A stretch of 64,000 bases of DNA from Microbacterium radiodurans (lineage in GTDB: Bacteria; Actinomycetota; Actinomycetes; Actinomycetales; Microbacteriaceae), in assembly GCF_008710705.1 (NCBI RefSeq), contig NZ_VYRZ01000001.1, positions 558,001 to 622,000 of the forward strand, in the 5' to 3' direction. Below the pieces are notes generated by a model, which was not told where the DNA came from, did not search any database, and saw only the letters and a list, made by a program, of their open reading frames with translations. This document shows positions 35,006-42,788 of the stretch, piece by piece; position 1 is the first letter of the stretch; every line of letters begins with the position of its first letter. Both the position numbers and the translations under genes were made by a program.

Positions 35006-36010
35006 TCAGATGAGACCGAGCGCGCGGACGGCGTCGCGCTCCTCGACGAGCTCGGCGACCGAGGCGCCCAGGCGCGCGCACCCGCGGTCGTCGAGGTCGA
35101 GGTCCTCGACGATGCGGTAGCCCGAGCCGTCGCTCGTCACGGGGAAGGAGCAGACGAGGCCCTCGGGCACGCCGTACTCGCCGTGGGAGACGACCGCCGC
35201 TGAGGTGCGGCCGCCGCCGGTGCCGAGCAGGTCGTCGCGGACGTGGCGCAGCGCGGCATTGGCCGCCGAGGCCGCCGACGACGAGCCGCGCACCTCGATG
35301 ATCTCGGCGCCGCGCCTCGCTACGCGCGGAACGAACTCCTCGTCGAGCCAGCGGGTCGCGGCATCCGTGCCCCCCAGACGCTCGGCGAGCAGCTCCGGTG
35401 CCGCGCGCCCGCCCACGGTCGCGTGGGCGATATCGGGGAACTGCGTCGCCGAGTGATTGCCCCAGATCGCGACGCCGGTGACGTCGGCGACGGGCGCCTC
35501 GAGCCGTGCCGCGAGCTGGGCGACGGCACGCTCGTGGTCGAGACGGGTGAGAGCGGTGAAGCGCTCGGCGGGAACCCCGTCGGCGGATGCCGCGGCGATC
35601 AGCGCGTTCGTGTTCGCCGGGTTGCCGACCACCACGACCCGCACGTCCGCGGCGGCCGCCGCGGCGATCGCCGCACCCTGCGGAGCGAAGATGCCGCCGT
35701 TCGCCGCGAGCAGGTCGCCCCTCTCCATCCCGGCCGAGCGCGGCCGGGCGCCCACGAGCATCGCGACGTTCGCACCGGCGAAGGCGGCCCGCGGGTCGTC
35801 GGTCACCTCGACGGCCTGCAGCAGGGGGAACGCGCCGTCCTGCAGCTCGAGCGCGGTGCCCTCGGCCGCGCGGATGCCGGCGGGGATCTCGAGCAGGCGG
35901 AGCCGGACCGGGCGATCGTGCCCGAGCATCTCTCCGGCCGCGACGCGGAACAGCAGCGCGTAGCCGATCTGACCGGCGGCGCCGGTGACGGTGATGGTGG
36001 TGGCGTCCAT
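35006..36010 (-). CDS. mdh: Malate dehydrogenase
   Basis: NAD-dependent oxidation of malate to oxaloacetate in the TCA cycle; 334 aa. Rossmann motif [14 protein letters not shown], substrate Arg in [25 protein letters not shown], catalytic Arg/Asp in TRLDHERA, and catalytic His in [11 protein letters not shown], matching the cytosolic-type actinobacterial enzyme. Minus-strand TAGGCT stands 7 nt before the ATG, without a Shine-Dalgarno, so the transcript may be leaderless. First gene of a mdh-antiporter-recombinase-like unit. Confidence 0.96.
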   Translation of the reverse strand: MDATTITVTGAAGQIGYALLFRVAAGEMLGHDRPVRLRLLEIPAGIRAAEGTALELQDGAFPLLQAVEVTDDPRAAFAGANVAMLVGARPRSAGMERGDLLAANGGIFAPQGAAIAAAAAADVRVVVVGNPANTNALIAAASADGVPAERFTALTRLDHERAVAQLAARLEAPVADVTGVAIWGNHSATQFPDIAHATVGGRAAPELLAERLGGTDAATRWLDEEFVPRVARRGAEIIEVRGSSSAASAANAALRHVRDDLLGTGGGRTSAAVVSHGEYGVPEGLVCSFPVTSDGSGYRIVEDLDLDDRGCARLGASVAELVEERDAVRALGLI

Positions 36011-36023
36011 GCCACCGAGCCTA
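36011..36023 (-). promoter_or_regulatory. -10-like hexamer before mdh
   Basis: On the minus strand TAGGCT (36023-36018) is followed by 7 nt and the ATG. A leaderless or near-leaderless start is likely; no clear -35. Confidence 0.45.
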
Positions 36024-36063
36024 TGCCCGGCGTTCCACCGTCGCGAGGCGCAAGTCATCTCAT

Positions 36064-36092
36064 TTGACCTATACGGTCGTATAGTGAATAGT
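36064..36092 (+). promoter_or_regulatory. Promoter with embedded TetR-type operator
   Basis: TTGACC (36064-36069), 17-nt spacer, AATAGT (36087-36092). The spacer holds the perfect palindrome CTATACG-GT-CGTATAG (36069-36084), the usual place for a repressor site. It drives the membrane protein gene; the TetR gene two positions downstream in the same unit is the obvious candidate binder. Confidence 0.7.
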
Positions 36093-36192
36093 GAAGCTCG
36101 CGAAGCCGCACGAGTGGGGCTTCTTGACATCACATCCATGTTCGCTTATATCGGTGACTTACCCATTTGAGCGCTCGAGAAAGAGAAATGCC

Positions 36193-36837
36193 ATGGTCAC
36201 CTACACACCCGTCGGCCGCGACACCCTCGCCCTCCGCGGCCGGTACGGCTGGCCTGTCGCCGCCGGATCGCTGATCGCGACGGGCGGGGTGCTGCTCACC
36301 GCCGCCACCGCGATCGAGGTATGGGTCGGTGTCGCGTCTTCCGCGACCGCCGCGGTGGCCTTCTGGTCGTTCTTCGTCGTGAGCACGATCGCGCACGTAG
36401 CGGCGATGTTCCCGCTCGCGCTCGGCGCCGGCGACGGCCGCGGCGCCGCCGGTTCCTCGGTGATCGGCAAGGTCGCGCTGCTCGGCTTCGGCGCGGTCCT
36501 CCTCACCAACCAGAGCACATACCTCCTCCGCGCCTATCTCCTGCCGGAGGCCGCCCCCCTGGCGCCGGGCGGTGCGGCCTTCCTCCTCTCCCTCGGTGTC
36601 GCTCAATCGCTGTTGTTGGTCGCCGGTGGATTCGCCATCGCGCGGGCCCGGGTCCTGCGAGGGTCCGCGCGCTGGGCGGTGCTGGTGCTGGCTGCGGTCG
36701 CGCTCCTGCTCGGCGTCACCATCACCGTCAGCACCGACCTCGATGTCGTGACCACCGCGTACTTCGCCTCCACGATCAGCCAGATCGTCGCCGGCATCCT
36801 GATCGCACGAGCGGCCGTCTCCGCGCAGGCGAAGTAG
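36193..36837 (+). CDS. Hypothetical multi-pass membrane protein
   Basis: 214 aa with about six hydrophobic helices (for example AAGSLIATGGVLLTAATAIE, VALLGFGAVLLTNQ, WAVLVLAAVALLLGVTIT). Not recognised as a known transporter; the organisation resembles small integral proteins annotated as DUF families. Start ATG 36193 preceded by an A/G-rich AAGAGAAA. It lies behind a promoter with an embedded palindrome and in front of tetR and a glycosyltransferase, so it may take part in tolerance to, or handling of, the TetR ligand (inference). Confidence 0.8.
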   Translation: MVTYTPVGRDTLALRGRYGWPVAAGSLIATGGVLLTAATAIEVWVGVASSATAAVAFWSFFVVSTIAHVAAMFPLALGAGDGRGAAGSSVIGKVALLGFGAVLLTNQSTYLLRAYLLPEAAPLAPGGAAFLLSLGVAQSLLLVAGGFAIARARVLRGSARWAVLVLAAVALLLGVTITVSTDLDVVTTAYFASTISQIVAGILIARAAVSAQAK

Positions 36838-36846
36838 CGTTCTCTC
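36835..36846 (+). promoter_or_regulatory. -10-like hexamer overlapping the upstream stop codon, before tetR
   Basis: TAGCGT (36835-36840) begins with the TAG stop of the membrane protein gene and is followed by TCTCTC and the GTG start at 36847. Pattern TANNNT-N6-RTG as at several other genes in the window; no Shine-Dalgarno. Confidence 0.45.
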
Positions 36847-37506
36847 GTGACCCGCAGCTACCACTCGCCGCAACGCCAGGCGGAGGCGGCGTCGACCCGC
36901 GCGAGCATCGTCGACGCAGCGGCGCGCCTGTTCGTCCGCGACGGCTACGTCGCCACGTCGGTCAAGGCCATCGCCGCCGAGGCGAGGGTGTCCATTCCGA
37001 CGGTGAACCTCAACGGGCCGAAGCACGCCCTCCTCATCGCCGCCTTCGAGCGATCGTTCGCGGGAGACGAGGGCCGGCACTCGCTCACCGAGCGCCCCGC
37101 GCTCGCCGCCATCATGGCCGAGCCCGACACGGAGCTCGCCATCACTCGATACGTCGACTTCCTCATCGCGGCCAACCAGCGATCCGCCGCCATCGTGCGC
37201 GCCATGCTTGCGGCATCCGACAGCGACGACCACGTCCGTGCGGCCTATCGCGATCTGGAGCTGCGCCGCCACCGCGACATGACGCTCGCCGCGGGATGGT
37301 TTCTGCAGCGAGGGCGCATCCGCGTCGAGCAGCTCGCGGTGGCGGCCGACGTTCTCGGGCTGATCACCGGCCCCGACCCCTGGACTCACTTCACGGTGGT
37401 CCGCGGATGGGATGTCGACGCGTACCGCGCCTGGCTGATCGCGCAGCTCGTCCACCTCGCCGAGAATCTCGGCGCCGGCATCGCAGCCCCGGGGGCGAGA
37501 GCGTGA
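36847..37506 (+). CDS. TetR/AcrR-family regulator
   Basis: 219 aa. N-terminal TetR helix-turn-helix (GYVATSVKAIAAEARVSIPTVNLN) followed by an all-helical ligand domain. The HTH ends in NLNGPKHALL instead of the common YxHFxSKxxLL. It starts with GTG 9 nt after the membrane-protein stop and overlaps the glycosyltransferase by 4 nt. Probable autoregulator of this unit through the CTATACG/CGTATAG site at 36069-36084. Confidence 0.92.
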   Translation: MTRSYHSPQRQAEAASTRASIVDAAARLFVRDGYVATSVKAIAAEARVSIPTVNLNGPKHALLIAAFERSFAGDEGRHSLTERPALAAIMAEPDTELAITRYVDFLIAANQRSAAIVRAMLAASDSDDHVRAAYRDLELRRHRDMTLAAGWFLQRGRIRVEQLAVAADVLGLITGPDPWTHFTVVRGWDVDAYRAWLIAQLVHLAENLGAGIAAPGARA

Positions 37507-38777
37507 GTCGGTCCGCTCTGCTGTGCAGCATGCCCGCCGTCGGCCACGTCGGCCCGCTGCTGGTCGTCGCGAGGGAGCTGCAGCGACGCGGCTGGCGGGT
37601 CCGGATGCTCACCGGAGCCCGCTACGAGTCGATGGTGACCCGCGCGGGCATCGCATTCCACCCTCTCCCTCCCGAGGCCGACACGCTCGACTCGATCGGC
37701 GAGGACGACCGCGACCGCGGACTCGCCACGATCAACCGGGGCGTGGAGCGTGCATTCGTCGAGCCCGCCGCTCCGGCCGCCGCGCGGCTCGAGGAGCTGC
37801 TGCGTGCCGAGCCTTCCGACGTGGTCCTCCACGACATGACGTTCCTCGGCGTGCAGACGCTCTTCGGGCGCCCCGCGTCCGAGCGGCCCCTCACGGTGAT
37901 GTGCGGCATCGGACCGGCGGGCTTCTCGAGCAGGGATGCCGCGCCGTACGGCCTCGGCATCACGCCGACCCGACCGCGCGTGGTCAATCGCGTCCGCAAC
38001 CGGATGCTGGGCGTCACCGCGCGGGCTGTCCTGCGTCCGGTGCACCGGGCGCTCGACCGGTTCCTCGCGGATGTCGGTGCGCCGCCGCTCGACGGCGCCT
38101 TCTTCATGGACGCGCTGTCGCGCAGCGATCTGCTCGCGCAGTTCACGGTGCCGGGTTTCGAGTACCCGCGCAGCGACGCCCCCGGGCATCTGCAGTTCTA
38201 CGGGCCGATGACGGAGCCGTCGGCCGATCGCACCGCGGCGCCACCGTGGTTCGCGGACCTCGATCCGAGTATTCCGCTCGTCCACGTGACCCAGGGCACG
38301 GTGGCCAATACGGACTTCCACGAGGTCGTCCTCCCCACCGTGACGGCGCTGGCCGACGAGCCCGTGCAGGTCGCCGTCACCACGGGCGGCCGCGATGTCG
38401 CCGACCTCCCGGATCTGCCGCCGAACGCATTCGCCGCGAGCTACCTGCCCTACGATGAGTTGCTCGAGCGCACCCGTGTGCTCGTCACGAACGGCGGGTA
38501 CGGCGGCCTCCACCACGCCATGCGTCACGGCGTGCCGATCGTCATCGCGGGAGATTCCGAGGACAAGGTCGAGACATCTGCGCGGGTTCAGTACGCCGGC
38601 GTGGGAATCAACCTGCGAACCGGCACACCGTCGGCGGACGCCGTCCGGGTGGCCGTGCGGCGCATCCTCGCCGATCCGAGATACGCGGCGAACGCGCGGC
38701 GCCTGGGCGACGCGGTCGAGGCCTCCCGCGGAGCCCGGGGCCTCGTCGACGACATCGAGGCGGCGCTCGCGGTGTGA
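37503..38777 (+). CDS. GT1-family glycosyltransferase (MGT/UGT-like)
   Basis: 424 aa GT-B enzyme that transfers a sugar from a nucleotide donor to a small hydrophobic acceptor. N-terminal MPAVGHVGPLLVVARELQRRG and C-terminal donor-binding region VTNGGYGGLHHAMRHGVPIVIAGDSEDK match macrolide- and flavonoid-type UGTs; the catalytic His is in GHVGP. GTG start overlapping tetR (GTGA). Inactivation of an antibiotic by glycosylation, induced through the TetR protein, is a plausible role (inference). Confidence 0.92.
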   Translation: MSRSALLCSMPAVGHVGPLLVVARELQRRGWRVRMLTGARYESMVTRAGIAFHPLPPEADTLDSIGEDDRDRGLATINRGVERAFVEPAAPAAARLEELLRAEPSDVVLHDMTFLGVQTLFGRPASERPLTVMCGIGPAGFSSRDAAPYGLGITPTRPRVVNRVRNRMLGVTARAVLRPVHRALDRFLADVGAPPLDGAFFMDALSRSDLLAQFTVPGFEYPRSDAPGHLQFYGPMTEPSADRTAAPPWFADLDPSIPLVHVTQGTVANTDFHEVVLPTVTALADEPVQVAVTTGGRDVADLPDLPPNAFAASYLPYDELLERTRVLVTNGGYGGLHHAMRHGVPIVIAGDSEDKVETSARVQYAGVGINLRTGTPSADAVRVAVRRILADPRYAANARRLGDAVEASRGARGLVDDIEAALAV

Positions 38778-38819
38778 TCGCGGACGGTACCGGTGGCAGC
38801 GGCAGGCCGGAGCCGCCGG

Positions 38820-38831
38820 TACCGTGAAAGC
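38820..38831 (+). promoter_or_regulatory. -10-like hexamer before a 10-codon ORF and pip
   Basis: TACCGT (38820-38825) followed by GAAAGC and the ATG at 38832. Same geometry as other probable leaderless starts here. Confidence 0.45.
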
Positions 38832-38864
38832 ATGACTTCCTCCACCGCCGCGGGTACGCGGTGA
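38832..38864 (+). CDS. 10-codon leader ORF coupled to pip
   Basis: ATG at 38832 encodes MTSSTAAGTR and stops with TGA at 38862-38864, overlapping the GTG start of pip as GTGA. The ATG lies exactly 6 nt after a TACCGT hexamer and has no ribosome-binding site, so it may be the leaderless first ORF of the pip mRNA, with pip translated by reinitiation. No function in the peptide itself is apparent. Confidence 0.4.
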   Translation: MTSSTAAGTR

Positions 38865-39850
38865 GCGTGCCGTCGGTGCTGGCCGACGTGCTGTACCCCG
38901 ACCTCGAGCCGTACGAGACCGGCTTCCTCCTCGTCGGCGACGGCCAGCGCGTCTACTGGGAGCAGTCGGGCAACCCCGACGGCAAGCCCGTCGTCTTCCT
39001 CCACGGCGGCCCCGGCGGCGGGACGAGCCCCTGGCATCGGCGGTTCTTCGACCCCGAGAAGTACCGCATCATCCTCTTCGACCAGCGCGGATGCGGCCGC
39101 TCGACCCCGCATGCGAGCGACCCCGCCGCCGACCTCCGGTACAACACCACCTGGCATCTCGTCGCCGACATCGATCTGCTGCGACGCAACTTCGGCATCG
39201 AGCGATGGATGGTCTTCGGCGGCTCGTGGGGGTCGACGCTCGCCCTGGCCTACGCGCAGACGCACCGCGACGCGGTGACCGAGCTGGTGCTCCGCGGCAT
39301 CTTCACGCTGCGCCGGCACGAGCTGGAGTGGTTCTACGAGGGCGGTGCCGGCGCGCTCTTCCCCGACCTGTGGGAACGCTTCATCGCACCGATCCCGGTG
39401 CTCGAGCGCAGCCGCATGATCGAGGCGTATCACCGGCGGCTGACCGACCCCGACCCGGAGGTCCACGGCCCGGCCGCCCTCGCCTGGACCACGTGGGAGG
39501 CCTCGACGATCACCCTGCGGCCCGACCCGGGTCTGGTCGCCTCGATGACCTCGGCCGAGGCGGCGACGGCGTTCGCCCGCATCGAGAACCACTACTTCGT
39601 GCACGGCGGGTGGATGCGTGAGGGCCAGCTGGTGGCCGATGCCGCCGCGGGTGCGCTCGCCGGCATCCCCGGAGTGATCGTGCAGGGACGCTACGACGTC
39701 TGCACGCCCGTGATGACCGCCTGGGACCTGCACCGCGCGTGGCCCGAGGCCGACTTCGTCGTGGTCGACGACGCCGGGCATTCAGCGGCTGAGCCCGGCA
39801 TCGCCGCAGCCCTGGTCGCCGCGACGGATCGGTTCGCCGCGGCATCCTGA
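38861..39850 (+). CDS. pip: Proline iminopeptidase (alpha/beta hydrolase, S33)
   Basis: 329 aa cytoplasmic exopeptidase releasing N-terminal proline. Oxyanion HGGPGGG, nucleophile Ser in GGSWGSTLALAY, and catalytic Asp and His in QGRYDVCTP and DDAGHSA are all present, as in family S33. The core begins within 25 residues of the GTG at 38861, which overlaps the stop of an upstream 10-codon ORF. It has no Shine-Dalgarno of its own, which supports translational coupling. Convergent with the DEAD-box gene. Confidence 0.93.
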   Translation: MSVPSVLADVLYPDLEPYETGFLLVGDGQRVYWEQSGNPDGKPVVFLHGGPGGGTSPWHRRFFDPEKYRIILFDQRGCGRSTPHASDPAADLRYNTTWHLVADIDLLRRNFGIERWMVFGGSWGSTLALAYAQTHRDAVTELVLRGIFTLRRHELEWFYEGGAGALFPDLWERFIAPIPVLERSRMIEAYHRRLTDPDPEVHGPAALAWTTWEASTITLRPDPGLVASMTSAEAATAFARIENHYFVHGGWMREGQLVADAAAGALAGIPGVIVQGRYDVCTPVMTAWDLHRAWPEADFVVVDDAGHSAAEPGIAAALVAATDRFAAAS

Positions 39851-39861
39851 CCGCGAACGCG

Positions 39862-39920
39862 AGAAGTCGTCGCGACCTGCTGCCTCCCGGGGCGGGAAAC
39901 AGCGGATCGCGACGACTTCT
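39862..39920. terminator. Bidirectional terminator-like long hairpin
   Basis: AGAAGTCGTCGCGA (39862-39875) pairs perfectly with 39907-39920; the 31-nt centre contains further pairing (TCCCG/CGGGA, GCTG/CAGC). It lies between the convergent pip and DEAD-box genes. No U-tract follows on either side. Confidence 0.65.
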
Positions 39921-39938
39921 GAGAGCGGATGCCGCGGG

Positions 39939-41555
39939 TCAGCGGCTGCTGCGACGTCCGGCGCTGTTCTGGCGGACGACCGAGCCGACCATGAGCTTGC
40001 CGCCGGCGCCACCGGTGGAGGAGGCGCGGCGACCGGTGCGGCGCGGGTTGCCGGCGGGCGCGGCATCCCGCGTCTCGCGCGGGGCGCGCTCCGCCGGCTG
40101 ACCGCCGCGGGCGGGCTGCTGCGCGCCGCGACCCGACTGCTGACCGCGGCTCTGCTGACCGCGACCGCCGGCGCCGCCGTCGCGGGTCTGGCCGCCCTGG
40201 CCGGACTGGCCCTGGCCGCCGCGACCGCCGCCCTGGCCGCCGCGGCCGCGACCGCCGGAGCGGCCACCACCCTGCGGGGCGGCGCCGTCGCGGGCATCGC
40301 GAGCGGCGCGCTTGCGCTGTGCGTTCGCACCCTGGCTCGTGCCGCGGGGAGTCGCCTCGACCGGGGCCGGGGTGACGTAGGGAGCGACCGTGCCGACGAG
40401 CGCGACCACCTCGGGCGAGGTGGCGGTGACCGACTGCGGGGTGACCGCGATGGCGGCCTTGCGCAGCAGATCCTTGACGTCGCGCTCCTGGCCGGGCATG
40501 ACGAGCGTGACGACCGCGCCCTCGGCGCCGGCGCGGGCGGTGCGGCCCGAGCGGTGCAGGTACGCCTTGTGCTCCATGGGCGGGTCGACATGGACGACGA
40601 GCTCGACGTCGTCGACGTGCACACCGCGAGCGGCGACGTCGGTCGCGACGAGCACCTTGGCCGTGCCGGCCGAGAATGCCGCGAGGTTGCGGTCGCGCTG
40701 CGGCTGCGAGAGGTTGCCGTGCAGGTCGACTGAGGGGATGCCCTGCGAGGTCAGCTGCTTGGCGAGCTTCTTCGCGGCGTGCTTGGTGCGGGTGAAGAGG
40801 ATGCGGCGGCCCATACCCGAGGCGAGCGCCTTGACGACGTCCTTCTTCTCCTCGGCGCCGGCGAGGTGGAAGACGTGGTGGGTCATCGCGGCGACGGGGG
40901 AGTGCGCCTCGTCGACGGAGTGCAGCACCTCGTTCTGCAGGAAGCGCTTGACCAGCTTGTCCACGCCGTTGTCGAGCGTGGCGCTGAACAGCATGCGCTG
41001 TCCGTCGCGCGGCGTCTTGTCGAGGATGCGCGTGACGGCCGGGAGGAAGCCGAGGTCGGCCATGTGGTCGGCCTCGTCGATGACCGTGATCTCGACCGAG
41101 TCGAGCGTCAGGTGGCGCTGCTGCAGCAGGTCTTCGAGGCGGCCGGGGCAGGCGACGACGATGTCGACGCCGGCGTTCAGCGCCTGCACCTGGCGGGTCT
41201 GGTTCACGCCGCCGAAGATCGTCGTGGTCTTCATGCCGTAGGCCGCCGCGAGCGGGGCCAGGGTCGCGTTGATCTGGGTGGCCAGCTCGCGGGTGGGGGC
41301 GAGGACGAGGCCCAGGATGCGGGTCGCGCGACGGGTGCCGCCGGCGAGCTCGCCGCCCAGGCGCGCGGCCATCGGGATCGAGAAGGCGAGCGTCTTGCCC
41401 GAGCCGGTCTTGCCGCGTCCGAGGACGTCGCGGCCGGCGAGGGTGTCGGGGAGGGTGTCGACCTGAATCGGGAAGGCCGTGGTCTTGCCGTCCTTCGCGA
41501 GGGCGTCGACGAGCGGAGCGGGCACGCCGAGCGTGCGGAAAGTGGTGTCAGTCAT
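39939..41555 (-). CDS. DEAD-box RNA helicase with Gly/Arg/Gln-rich tail
   Basis: 538 aa. All helicase motifs are visible: the Q motif region (AFPIQVDTLP), GKTGSGKT, PTRELA, GG, DEAD, SAT, and in the second domain ARGVHVDDV and HRSGRTARAG. The last ~150 residues form a low-complexity tail rich in Gly, Gln and Arg (GGRSGGRGRGGQGG and similar), an RGG-like RNA-binding region, ending in a short basic conserved segment (GKLMVGSVVRQNSAGRRSSR). Such proteins act in RNA folding, ribosome assembly or cold adaptation. The start at 41555 has GGAG upstream; a leader of over 100 nt is possible. Confidence 0.93.
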   Translation of the reverse strand: MTDTTFRTLGVPAPLVDALAKDGKTTAFPIQVDTLPDTLAGRDVLGRGKTGSGKTLAFSIPMAARLGGELAGGTRRATRILGLVLAPTRELATQINATLAPLAAAYGMKTTTIFGGVNQTRQVQALNAGVDIVVACPGRLEDLLQQRHLTLDSVEITVIDEADHMADLGFLPAVTRILDKTPRDGQRMLFSATLDNGVDKLVKRFLQNEVLHSVDEAHSPVAAMTHHVFHLAGAEEKKDVVKALASGMGRRILFTRTKHAAKKLAKQLTSQGIPSVDLHGNLSQPQRDRNLAAFSAGTAKVLVATDVAARGVHVDDVELVVHVDPPMEHKAYLHRSGRTARAGAEGAVVTLVMPGQERDVKDLLRKAAIAVTPQSVTATSPEVVALVGTVAPYVTPAPVEATPRGTSQGANAQRKRAARDARDGAAPQGGGRSGGRGRGGQGGGRGGQGQSGQGGQTRDGGAGGRGQQSRGQQSGRGAQQPARGGQPAERAPRETRDAAPAGNPRRTGRRASSTGGAGGKLMVGSVVRQNSAGRRSSR

Positions 41556-41830
41556 GGGGAGTTGTTCTCCGGGCGCACGTCGGCGCCCTGGTCGGTGGCC
41601 CGGATGCGGGTGCGCATGCGGGGTCGCCGTACGAAAGTGTCCGCGGGATGCCGGTCGTGACCCGGTGCGCGGAAGGCGTTCTACGACGCGTGCGGCGCGA
41701 GCGCGCCACAAGTCCCCCCAGCCTACCAGTGCCCGCCCGTCCGCCGGTCGCCGCCCGGGCGGCCCTCGAGTGCCTGTGGTGCGGTCGCCGCCCTGTGCCT
41801 CACGTGCCGCTTGTGCCGCCTGCGCCGCGC

Positions 41831-41918
41831 GTGCCGGGATGCGAGGTTTCCGACCCGACACGCCGGCTCACCGGCATCCGCTGCGGCGTGTCGGTCCGAA
41901 TGCCTTGGATCGCGGCAC
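41831..41918. repeat. 88-nt palindromic repeat, copy R1
   Basis: Outer arms GTGCCGGGATGCGAGG / CCTTGGATCGCGGCAC (13 of 16 pair) and perfect inner arms CCGACACGCCG (41855-41865) / CGGCGTGTCGG (41884-41894) around an 18-nt centre. First of three copies in the non-coding gap 41556-42487. Confidence 0.85.
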
Positions 41919-41921
41919 ACG

Positions 41922-41990
41922 GCGGTGGTCCGGCAGGGCGGTGGTCCGGCGAGGCGGTGGTGCGGTGGTGCGGTGGTGCGGTGGTGCGGC
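41922..41990. repeat. CGGTGGT(C/G) minisatellite, first block
   Basis: Degenerate tandem CGGTGGTCCGGCRRGG units followed by four CGGTGGTG octamers. It corresponds in position to the 16-bp minisatellite after copy R2. Confidence 0.7.
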
Positions 41991-42062
41991 TGCAGCTCGG
42001 TCCGGCGGGGGACGAAGAGCCGGCAGTCGGTCCGAGCCGGTCGATCGGATGCCGCGGTGCCT

Positions 42063-42150
42063 GTGCCGGGATGCAAGGTTTCCGACCCGACACGCCGGCT
42101 CACCGGCATCCGCTGCGGCGTGTCGGCCAGAATGCCTTGGATCGCGGCAC
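42063..42150. repeat. 88-nt palindromic repeat, copy R2
   Basis: Outer arms GTGCCGGGATGCAAGG / CCTTGGATCGCGGCAC (14 of 16 pair), same inner arms and centre as R1. The ~75 nt before R2 and R3 are also similar (CGGCAGTCGGTC...GGATCGGATGCCGCGG), so the full duplicated unit is about 230-275 bp. Confidence 0.85.
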
Positions 42151-42154
42151 GCGG

Positions 42155-42250
42155 CGGTGGTCGGACGGGGCGGTGGTCGGACGGGGCGGTGGTCGGACGG
42201 GGCGGTGGTCGGACGGGGCGGTGGTCGGACGGGGCGGTGGTCCGACAGCG
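42155..42250. repeat. 16-bp minisatellite, five exact units plus one variant
   Basis: CGGTGGTCGGACGGGG repeated exactly at 42155, 42171, 42187, 42203 and 42219, then CGGTGGTCCGACAGCG at 42235. There is no spacer variation, so it is a VNTR-like array, not a CRISPR. Confidence 0.9.
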
Positions 42251-42337
42251 CGGTGGTGCGGCTGCCGCTCGGCGGGGCACCGCACGGTTCGGAGTCGGCA
42301 GTCGGTCGGAGCCGGTGGATCGGATGCCGCGGCGCCT

Positions 42338-42425
42338 GTGCCGCGATGCAAGGTTCTCGACCCGACATGCCGGCTCACCGGCATCCGCTGCGGCGTGTCG
42401 GCTCAGGTCCCTTGCATCAAGGCAC
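42338..42425. repeat. 88-nt palindromic repeat, copy R3
   Basis: Outer arms GTGCCGCGATGCAAGG / CCTTGCATCAAGGCAC; the ATGCAAGG/CCTTGCAT part is perfect here where R2 has a mismatch, while the inner arm carries one change tolerated as G-U in RNA. It is followed by ACGCGCC-type short repeats (42423-42470). Confidence 0.85.
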
Positions 42426-42487
42426 GCGCCACGCACGCGCCAGGCGCGCGCCACGCACGCGCCCGGCGCCACCCCGGGGGGAGCGGG

Positions 42488-42769
42488 TCAGATCAGCGAC
42501 AGCTCGCGCAGCTTCGCGGCGACGTCGTCGTTGCTCGGCTCGACGTGGTGGGTCGCGTCGGGGTAGACCACGACGGGGATCTGGGTGCGACCGGAGATCT
42601 CGCGGGCGACGTCCGCGGCGGCGGGGTCGGCCTCGAGGTCGACGTAGGTGTAGGCGACGCCGAGGTCGTCGAGCTGCGACTTGGTGCGACGGCAATCGCG
42701 GCACCAGTCGGCGCCGAACATCGTGATGGTGGCGGCGTCGTCGATGGTGGCGGTCTCGGGAGAAGTCAT
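42488..42769 (-). CDS. Glutaredoxin/mycoredoxin-like protein
   Basis: 93 aa thiol-disulfide oxidoreductase. Thioredoxin fold with the active site WCRDC (residues ~22-26), TQIPVVVYPD containing the cis-Pro, and a helical C-terminus. In actinobacteria such proteins use mycothiol (Mrx1 type), though the CxxC is RD rather than the GY/PY of Mrx1. Minus-strand TACCCT stands 6 nt before the ATG, suggesting a leaderless transcript. Confidence 0.9.
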   Translation of the reverse strand: MTSPETATIDDAATITMFGADWCRDCRRTKSQLDDLGVAYTYVDLEADPAAADVAREISGRTQIPVVVYPDATHHVEPSNDDVAAKLRELSLI

Positions 42770-42781
42770 GATCCCAGGGTA
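42770..42781 (-). promoter_or_regulatory. -10-like hexamer before the glutaredoxin-like gene
   Basis: Minus-strand TACCCT (42781-42776), GGGATC, then ATG. No Shine-Dalgarno. Confidence 0.45.
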
Positions 42782-42788
42782 CGTCCGC

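Noticed and set aside
42155..42250. CRISPR array
   Set aside because: Units are contiguous 16-mers with no variable spacers and no cas genes nearby.
41831..42425. MITE or IS remnant
   Set aside because: No transposase homology and no target-site duplications were seen; nested palindromes of fixed length fit structured repeats better. A genome search could reopen this.
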